NCBI GenBank assembly: GCA_934045905.1
Contig: OW203765.1
Coordinates: 30,847,997 to 30,911,996 of the forward strand
DNA from: Leuctra nigra
Lineage: Eukaryota > Arthropoda > Insecta > Plecoptera > Leuctridae
Length of the DNA: 64,000 nt
Direction of reading: 5' to 3'
Each line of letters opens with the position of its first letter. The first letter of the stretch is position 1. Below the pieces are notes generated by a model that was not told the origin of the DNA, made no database searches, and saw nothing but the letters and a program-made list of their open reading frames with translations. Shown here piece by piece: positions 55,791 through 64,000 of the stretch. Made by a program: the position numbers and the translations under genes.

Positions 55791-55798
55791 CTAAACAG

Positions 55799-56655
55799 CT
55801 TTTAAAAAAATCAATTTCCCCCAAAAAAAATCTTATCGCTTAAGTATAATAACTGGCATCTGCAGATCAGTTGTCAGATTCATGGAACTTGTTCAATTCT
55901 GACCCAAATATTGAGTCTTGGGGACCGCTATAGAAACTGACGGCTGCGTAAAATATTATTTTTTTCTCCTTTTAATATTTCTCCTTTTTTTAAAAACTAC
56001 CTACCTAAGTTGCATAACAGTGAAGTAAATAATGAGCCTAGAATATATTTCCGCTTTTTGTGAAAATTTTACGCAGCACACTTGTAACAGATTTATTGCC
56101 ACCCCGAGACGATAGTCTATTCAACTCGATATATAGTCTATTGACATCTGCTTGTGAAGAAAAACGTCAAGAAAATTTAAAACATCAATCATACAGAACT
56201 GATACTGGGCCGAACTTATTAAATCCAAGATTAATTTGATTTACAAACAAAGCGTCAGGGAATTGTTATTTATTTTCACTTTCAGGCAATCTGTCTTCCC
56301 GGAAAGCTCGGATCGCACGTTTTTAATAAAGGCACTGGCGTCGTATTTCCTCAGCGACGCATCTGATTTTCCGCCGAGAGGAAGAGTCATCGTATTTGTT
56401 TGAGATTCGATCTCTGTCCAGTCAATACTTCGATATTGACGTCGAGTGTTGACCTTTGGGTTTCTGCTGACAAGTTTCCGTCAAACTCTGAAGTTGACCA
56501 TCGGGATGAGCTGACCGTCGCCCGGGGGGGGGGGGGGGAGGGGGGGGTAGGGCACACGACTCAATTTAGTAGGAAAATACACAATGGGGAATAGGTGAAT
56601 GTTGAGATTATATTTAGTGTATATACAGAATAGCCTCAAAGAGCAATGTGAAATG
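55799..56655. other. Non-genic stretch with G-run
   Basis: A G-rich run interrupted by single A residues lies at 56523-56549. Short ORFs around it are products of composition. No gene recognised. Confidence 0.5.
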
Positions 56656-56659
56656 TTAT

Positions 56660-58166
56660 TATATTTTTGAGCGAGCGAAGCGAGCGACTCCATTTGGCTC
56701 TTTTAGCACGGACCTCTGTTTTTTTTTTTTTGTATGCTAAAGGAAGCAATAGAAGTCGCACCGTTTCACCGATCGACCTGAAATTTTGCACACATGTAAA
56801 GACAACCTTCTCTGTTTGCAGACCCAATTTTTTTTTGAAATCCATCCATTGGTTCATTGTTAAAATAAGTATCTCCTGATAGCCTAAAAAATGAAAATGG
56901 TCTTCGAGAAATGTGATCAAACTCATATTTAGCATGGTCAGTAAGACCAACAATGTCACTTATTTTACAAATTTTCAGCCGAATCTGTCAAGAAAGTATG
57001 CACTTATTGACATTTTTAATAGCTGTCAGAAATGAAACATTGAAAATGAATGTCTTTCCAATGCAACTGAATCTGATTTGCTTTAGGTACAAGAGTGTTT
57101 TGATGGTATGTACACTTTTTGAGTGAAAAGCAGATATTTTTATGTTTATTGAGTTGATCAAATTTGAATAATTCAATTTGGATCATAGTTTCCAACAAAT
57201 CATTTCGAGTTTTTAAGGACCTTGATTGTCTTTTCGTCAATTCGTGGTTCTGATGGCCGTGCCTCCCGTGTTTCTACTTGGCTGATTTTGCATCCAGGAG
57301 GGATTAGAAACATAAGCTCACATTTCAATAATATCATTGAGTGGCGTTTGTTCTCTTCTAGCGTTCACACGTCATTCCAAATCTCTCCTGCATTTTGCTT
57401 CTTTTCGTTGATAATTTTGGCAATTTGGTTTACTTTGTGATGGTATTAGTAACATTGAATCGCTTTTAAAGCATAGATATTAGGTATCTACAGTTTTTGT
57501 CCAGGGGATTGATTATTTCAAATTATTTTCTTCTTGGAAACGTTGGATTTATTCCGTTTCTGAGCTTCTGTCTAGCCTGACATTTCCTTGAAGGTTGCTA
57601 TTTTTTTTTGAAAGTTTTGATTCATTCAGTTCAAAACATTACGTTGTCTTATTTTAATTGTGGAACGTTGGATTCATTCCGTTTCTAAACTAGGTAGTTA
57701 CTATTTTACCTGATCCGTTTTTTTGTGTGGAACTTTGATTTCCTTTCGCTTTTTAGTTGAAAGGTGTTTACTTTATTTTCATATTTGCGAAGTTTTGTTC
57801 AAGATTCATTTCGTAACATTACGACATTGAATACATTACGTCTTTGAATTCAATTGATCTGATATTGTGTACACAGTAATATCATATCATATGAGTGGTC
57901 CCAGGTATATTGTTTGAAGGATATCATGTGATTTTTGAAACTTAACAAGGAACCGTTCAATCAAAGGTTTAATCGATCAACTTAAAACTTAGCAAGGTTA
58001 TTGGGACCAATATTTTTGGAAATTTTGGAGATATTTATACAAGTCTGTGACGAAATTCAAGAATTATTGGCTTTTAATGACATTTTCGATAGACATAATT
58101 TCGGTTCGAGGTGTTGCGTGTATCCGTGCTCGCTCATCAACGCGTTACTCAGAGCGTTTTCCTAGT
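56660..58166 (-). mobile_element. 5'-anchored repeat family, long copy 1
   Basis: Read on the minus strand the head TAGGAAAACGCTCTGAGTAA starts at about 58166. Its middle has AAGTTTTAAGTTGATCGATT, matching 60935-60960. Its end has GGTCGATCGGTGAAACGGTG, ACAGAGGTCC and a GC-rich palindrome GCGAGCGAAGCGAGCG near 56665. The same ends bound 60294-61292. A conserved 5' end and a GC palindrome near the 3' end recall Helitrons, but no CTRR end could be confirmed. A small unrelated inverted-repeat piece lies outside at 58231-58323. Confidence 0.6.
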
Positions 58167-58230
58167 TAATTAATATATTTCCATAATTAATTTAATAGTT
58201 TTCGACATTTCACTCCTCTGCAAAAACAAA

Positions 58231-58323
58231 CTGTACGTCACACGCCGTGTTCCCTGTGTTACGGGATGCATAGAACCGGCTCTGGCTAACATTATCTATA
58301 CGGCCCGACTCGGCGTGTGACGT
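58231..58323. repeat. Short inverted-repeat unit (TGACGTCACACGCCG type)
   Basis: ACGTCACACGCCG on the left and CGGCGTGTGACGT on the right are complementary around a spacer of about 65 bp. No target duplication was read. Possible very small MITE. Confidence 0.45.
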
Positions 58324-59810
58324 CAAATTGTGTTTCATGGACAGCTACATCTACCAAACTTTGTAAATTCGTTCCTTGAAAACTATTCGTCACACAACAA
58401 AAATAATAACACATATGTCTTCAACAACATCTCAAGTTTCATAAAATATTTATTATTCTGAAATCTAAACATCCCTTCACTTCCCTATTATTTATCCGTA
58501 AAAACCCACTGTCAGACATCTGTGATTAATTTGAGTGATGCTTCTTAAAAAAAAAATGTTCATTTTCTATTTGCAGGGTATGACTCCGTACGTGGCAACA
58601 TCGCATTTGTGCTTCTCAACCAAATAGAGCATATCTCAACTGATCAAATGTGCACTCTTTTACATACAGGGTTGCCATGTCATTTTCACTAAAACCCTCA
58701 CGTTCAGCAACATGGGTACATACATAATTTTGTTTAAAATACTACAAAATCTTCGACGGCTCAGAATCAGAACGACGTATCTCCATTATGACGAAAATGA
58801 ATTTGATATCTAAAATAATTTAAAAATAAATATAACATCAGATAGTAAATACCTTGTATTTTCATCTAGAAAAATAAGACATAAAACAAGCTGCAGCACC
58901 GCGCACCTTGTATCTCATTTGGGAACTAGATGTTTGTAATTTTTTTGCTCTCCTGAATAACTATGTGTTTGGAGATACAAGTAACTGATTCTTAGTCATA
59001 GTGTACAGTGACGTGCAAAAGTCCCTCTACCTTTCGCATAACTGGCCAGTCTAATCCGACAGGAATATGTGAACACATGCCTTGTTTATGAGATAAACAA
59101 TACTTTGAAGTGATATCACTGTAATAAGTTCAGTTTGCCTATTTAAAATTAGTTAGTTAGTTTTCAACATTAATGAAGAATTTTATATACAATAAAATGT
59201 GTATATGATAAATCATACCTCACAACGAGATCAGCCACAAAGCTATCTAGTTCAGGTCTTGTCTGCACCTGATTTTACATACAGAATCTGAAATGCGATC
59301 TGACTGTCTATCAAACCACATACCAAATTACCAAGATACGGTCTGCGCTGCGAGATTTGCGTTTTCATATTATTCCAGTTGAAGGATGCATTTCGCCAAC
59401 AAAATATTATCCACTGAGGAAATGCCATTCCGGTTCACTATCAATATGAAAACTGCATTTATTTTCATGCATACGAGAATGGAAAAGACAAACGAATATA
59501 TATTTGTTATGCAGTTTTACACAATATAAAAATTTATATTACTCAGTTCATGTATTGAATTGAAAAGTTAGTTGGTTTTGTTTTTTCATAAGCACTCAAG
59601 GATATTACCGGATACGATAGAATTATTAACATTATTCATGTAATAAAATGGTCAAGTATGCTTTTAAAATTTTCTGAGAAGTTCTATAAATACCTCTCAT
59701 ATTTTCTGTCCCTTGAGAAGAACTTGTTTATATTTTTCATAAATGCAAAACGCCACGCGAACAAATAAGAAACTGTACCTTGAAAGAAAAGGATTGTCTG
59801 TTAAGGTGGA
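58324..59810. other. Non-genic stretch
   Basis: No ORF above background and no repeat partner noticed. Confidence 0.5.
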
Positions 59811-59813
59811 TTC

Positions 59814-60030
59814 ACACGGCCGTTCCAAACTTCGAGTTTGAAACTCAAGTTTGCCAAAGTTCCGAATCGCCGTTCCAAAAACTCCCGTGTGAACTATGAA
59901 AGTTTGAAACTCAATCCTCACAGTTCGAATCTTTTCATAGTTCACACGAAGGTTTTTGGAACGGTGATTCGGAACTTCGGCAAACTTGAGTTTCAAACTC
60001 GAAGTTTGAAACGGCCGTGTGAATCCACCT
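59814..60030. mobile_element. 217-bp palindromic MITE with TTA duplication
   Basis: Arms of about 95 bp start AGGTGGATTCACACGGCCGT and are almost exact complements. TTA flanks both sides (59811-59813 and 60031-60033), as in PIF/Harbinger-type elements. The two ORFs that run through it on opposite strands are a consequence of the palindrome. Confidence 0.85.
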
Positions 60031-60084
60031 TTAAAGGTTTGATGGAATAATCTCATGAAGTATGTGCTAATGCATTATCTAACT

Positions 60085-60165
60085 CTAGAAGGTGAGCTCT
60101 GATTTCATTGATAATAACAAGGATTTATTGTCAAGGAACCTGACCAGCAGCCAATCCGTTTTGTG
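60085..60165 (-). repeat. Dispersed repeat copy (GGTTCCTTGACAATC family), reversed
   Basis: Reverse complement of the unit at 1780-1885, including GATTGGCTGCTGGTCAGGTT and ATCAGAGCTCACCTTCTAG. Confidence 0.6.
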
Positions 60166-60293
60166 CAAAGTACGTTTTTAATTGGTTTGAGTGTACATAT
60201 AGGACTCACAAATTGCTCGTTTCGGCCATAAGATAGCATTGGTTATTTGGTATTGCGATTTTGGGATCAACTTCGATATTATATTGATAATAT

Positions 60294-61292
60294 TAGGAAA
60301 ACGCTCAGTGTAACGCGTTGATGAGCGAGCACAGAACATGCAACATCCCCAGTCACGATACACGATACGGCACAAGACGATTTTCTCTGCAACTTTCCAA
60401 TCTTCTTAAATACTCTGGATGAATAACAGATCCACTGTGTCGTGACTTACCTACTTACTTTTTCCAGAAATTTCTTTTGACAACCCAAAAACCCCACTCG
60501 TAAAATGACAATAAAAATCACGACTGATCGGGCTTACAATGTGTAATTTTTTTTAGATAATGTTAGTCTTGATCACCATGCAAATTTTGAACTTAATCGG
60601 AACATATTGATTGTCGACCAATCAGAAGATATAATTTAAACATAATACAATTGGAGGATTTGGCCTTCGTATTGCATCCGATTTGATATGCGCTAGCTCA
60701 AAAATGCTTTCATTTTACTTTGCAATACTGTAAATTGTGGACTGCTTGGCTGCTCTACAGGCCTTGAAGCAGAAGCTTAAAGAAGGCAGGGATGAAAATT
60801 TAGTATATTTTTCAAATATTTCAAGATTATGGAATAAAATGTCCTTAAAAATGACAAAACCTTTCGAAAATAACGACAGATTAGACTGAAAATTGGCAAA
60901 AATATCTCAAATGTTAGTACCAATGGCCATGCGAAGTTTTAAGTTGATCGGTAAATCGGTTCTAATTTAAATGTCAAAAATCACAGGAAATATGTTTTTA
61001 AATTTTATCCAATGCGAGGATTAAGCTGAAACTTTGTAAGATTGAGGACAACGTTGGTAGTAATGACTTGTCAAAATTTCAAATTGATCAGACCAACCAA
61101 TCGATATTTTTTTTTAATTTGAACCAATCAGCGGATTTCAAAAAAATTAGGGTCTGCAACACCCAGAAATGGTCCGAACACGGTGCACAATTTCAGATCG
61201 ATCGGTGAAACGGTGCAACTTCTATTGCTCCATTTAGCAGCAAAAAACAGAGGTAGTCTCTCGCTCGCTCGCTCAATTATGCCATGTGATGT
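60294..61292 (+). mobile_element. 5'-anchored repeat family, long copy 2
   Basis: It runs from TAGGAAAACGCTCAGTGTAA to a tail with AGATCGATCGGTGAAACGGT, AAAAACAGAGGTAGTC and a CTCG repeat (CGCTCGCTCGCT). Internal sequence matches long copy 1, here about 1.0 kb against about 1.5 kb there. No coding frame runs through it. Confidence 0.65.
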
Positions 61293-61997
61293 TTCGTGAT
61301 TTCCTTCTATAAAAAAGCTCTCATAAAATTCTAAACTTCCTTGTCGTCTCTTTTATACCAGCAAAACACAATGTAAAATTAAAGATAATACAAAGAGAGC
61401 AGATGAGCTCCCAAGAGACCAATTCTTGAGAATGCACGTTTTCAAACCGTTTACATTTGCATATTCAACTTGAAAAGGTTGTAGGCTAAGACATATGTCA
61501 ACCTTTCCAAGTTTTAAACAATGAAAACGTGGACGGTAAACGTAAAAGCTCAGGAACTGTCCTCCTGAGCTTTGTGGATGTTTATTTTTTTTTACTGAAA
61601 TTTTTGTTATTGATTTATATGTTTGTAGATTTTGTTGTTGTATACATGCCATGTCTCCACACAATAGGCACAGAAAATATGTAAAAAAATTGGATTACAA
61701 TAATTGTTAATGAATCATAATGTAATACTCTGCTACAACCACCACACGAAAATGAGAATTAATACGCATAGCACAGGATTTTGTGTAACTTGTCAAAACA
61801 AGAGAAATATTTCCATTTACTCGTGTCAAATTCCATGAGATATATTAAGTTTAGATCTGAATTCAAACGCAACATAACGTCAACACTGAATATGAATGTA
61901 TGATCAAATGAACTCATTTAATTGCGCAGATTTTGTCTGAGCAAAGCAACCATGTTTCTCTATGAGATAAAGCTCGTATAATGTGGTAAGACAAAGT

Positions 61998-62705
61998 AGA
62001 AAACGCTCTGTGTAACGCGTTGACAAGCGAGCATTTCGTTTAGCATTCGAATTAATATTCGTGTGAAAGTTGCTGATCTCTAAAAGACATTGGAAAAAAT
62101 TGGAAACAAATCGTCGAAGGAGCAGAGATACTTACTTAAAAAACTCTTTGAAAAAATTTACAAGTATTTTAAAAGAAGCATAAAAACGTTTTGGTTATAT
62201 TTTTGGGTTCCAAACGGTTCCATTATTAATTTTCAACAAATCACATGATCTCGTTCAAAATCTATGATAATTGATAATTATCATTATCATTATTCATTAT
62301 CATTTATAATTTTTTCATTAGCATTTCATTTATCATTTATCATTTTATCATTTATCATATTATCATTTATTTTAATTATCATTTATCATTATCAATTACG
62401 GATTGATAATTGATAATCTATGATTTATCTATGATAAATCTATAATAATCTATGATAATTTTTATTATCATTTTTTAAGATGTATGAATAAATAAATAAA
62501 TCTATACCTGTGTGCAAAATTTCAGATCGATTATTTGAACGGTGTGGCCTAGGCAAAGCATACAAAAGACAAAAGAACAAAACATTCATACACAAACAAA
62601 CAGAGAAAGAGCCACATGAGTGCTGTAGTGTGAACTGTGGTTTTTGTAATGCAGAACATTTAAGTAGAATGTATGTAACTCTGACACAACTCTGTTTTAG
62701 CTAGT
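61998..62705 (+). repeat. 5'-anchored repeat family copy with TATCATT array
   Basis: The head is GAAAACGCTCTGTGTAACGC, followed by GCATTCGAATTAATATTCGT, and the tail phrase is AATTTCAGATCGATTATTTG. Between them, 62270-62490 is a simple-sequence expansion of ATTATCATT / TTATCATTT units. It may end near the CTAG at about 62700. Confidence 0.6.
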
Positions 62706-64000
62706 ATAAGCAACACCTTACAGCTCGTCTACGCCTGGAATAACTACCTGTTGCAACAGGCTGCGGATTATGAATATTAAGGTGGATTACAAAGACGCAC
62801 CATACATTTAATAAACCTGCGTTCTTCTTTATGACGAGGCTTGCGCATGGTTGAGTAAATGATCATCTTCTAAATGAGAACTTAGAACTTTTCTTGATGC
62901 TAAATCATTTTCTAACTCATTTAGTTCCTAGATAAACTGTACAATGCTGCTATGGGGATTCTGTTACTCACAATTGTTTTTCTCGATTATAAACATTTTC
63001 GAAGTAGTGGCATATTTAATTCTAATAAAAATCAATTTAATCTAAAGTTTTAATATTTAGTTTCTCGATTCTTTGGTTTGGATTTGGTTAAATTAAATAC
63101 TCTCTTATTGAATTATTGAATCCAAAGAGTTGACAAGAAATATTCAATATTCTATTCTCACTCGTATTGTCTTGAATATAACAAACGAATTCCATTACAA
63201 ATTTGCAAATGCATTATTCTTTCAATTAAGGGATGTATCAATGTAATTCTTTAAAATAAAAGTCGGAATAAAACATTACCATTACTTCTATTTCATAGTC
63301 TAATTATTTAAATTGCTAAATTAAAGAGATCCAGTCGACGTCAATTCTCCTCCCAATTTTAAACTAAACTTCCACAAAAAGTTAGTAGTTTCATAATTGT
63401 ATAAATAGAGACGGTTACATCAAGGACCTAGGTTCGATTCCCAGACCGAGCAACATTCTAGTTCCACACTTCTATTTCTATCTTCACTCGCCTGCGGGAC
63501 CGCTAAATGATAAGCGATGTTTCCCGACCCTCTATAGAACCGACCTCAACTTATCGCCTCGAAAGCCACGGTCCAATATGTTGCAAGTGAATGGTTCTCG
63601 AGTGACGAGTTAACGATGTCATGTTACCTGCTCAATGAGAACGAAACGATGATTGTAACGCGCCTTGTGGATACAACGGCGATGAAATTGTTTCAACTAT
63701 GAGTGAGGGAATCGTTACCCGTTCAGGGCAGCCGTTTACACGGCGTAATGGCGCAACTATTGGCGTTCTTCCACATTGCAAGGGCGTTAGGAAGAATTTA
63801 CGGTAATGATACTGGGAAGTAGAAAGAATTCTCGCTTTTCCAGAGAGGATCGTGTGATATTAATTTTTACACGTAGACTTTTATCAATTTTTATTATAAT
63901 GTGAGAATTTTTTTGTCGAGCTTGCACAAGTTACAATTTAAACCTTTCGAAGTTTACTGACTGTAGTTGTTAATATTTATGTCTTGGCTTCTTTTAGGTG
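62706..64000. other. Non-genic stretch, GC-richer near the end
   Basis: 63415-63455 contains CTAGGTTCGATTCCCAGACC, a B-box-like SINE scrap. 63480-63800 is less AT-rich than average but has no convincing ORF. An exon or regulatory region extending beyond the window is possible, though nothing shows it. Confidence 0.4.

Noticed and set aside
59697..60056. 119-codon minus and 70-codon plus ORFs
   Set aside because: Both are produced by the palindromic MITE at 59814-60030.
62270..62490. Possible CRISPR-like or satellite array
   Set aside because: The units are irregular ATTATCATT simple sequence without spacers of constant size.

Overview
The window looks like a piece of an arthropod nuclear genome, most likely a hemipteran insect. 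It is AT-rich, most of it is non-coding, and it is crowded with small DNA transposons, tRNA-derived SINEs and non-LTR retroelements. It has one GT-AG-spliced host gene and no bacterial operon structure. The assignment to Hemiptera is an inference from the SINE type and from a GT11 fucosyltransferase of the kind I recall from planthoppers and other hemipterans. It is not proven by anything in the sequence.

Two regions carry convincing protein-coding sequence. On the minus strand, about 28.4 kb down to 23.4 kb, lies a nearly complete non-LTR retrotransposon. It has an ORF1 with a coiled coil, an Asn-rich tract and three 51-residue tandem repeats, an apurinic-type endonuclease plus reverse transcriptase ORF2, and an A-rich tail. 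ORF1 and ORF2 share one reading frame, separated only by a TGA, and a TAA interrupts the start of the endonuclease. On the plus strand at 43157-44993 is a two-exon gene for a type II membrane alpha-1,2-fucosyltransferase-like enzyme (GT11, 415 residues). Its 589-bp intron holds a transposon fragment, and nested repeats lie directly downstream.

Most other recognisable sequence is repetitive. Five short inverted-repeat elements carry readable target-site duplications: TA at 1.9 kb, TAA at 3.8 and 9.1 kb, TTA at 59.8 kb, and an 8-bp hAT-type duplication at 55.5 kb. A sixth (29.5 kb) is a relative of the 3.8-kb element whose duplication has decayed. There are also long foldback structures at 8.7, 17.9-19.2, 37.1, 39.3 and 35.4-35.8 kb. 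Three clear tRNA-SINE copies lie at 45.4, 52.2 and 53.0 kb, two of them with exact 11-13 bp duplications, plus degraded copies. Two copies of a roughly 400-bp GC-rich retroelement (17.2 and 41.7 kb) each have an 11-bp duplication. At least twelve copies of a family sharing a conserved 5' end (GGAAAACGCTCTGTGTAACG-like) are scattered through the window, and two copies at 56.7-61.3 kb appear to show both ends.

Beyond these, three small ORFs (2.2, 13.9 and 15.9 kb) have features slightly better than chance and are listed at low confidence. I found no rRNA, no intact tRNA gene and no CRISPR array. No undescribed system with strong support emerged. The most unusual objects are the single-frame LINE with its repeat-bearing ORF1, the almost perfect 149-bp hairpin at 8.7-9.1 kb, and the multi-copy 5'-anchored repeat family.
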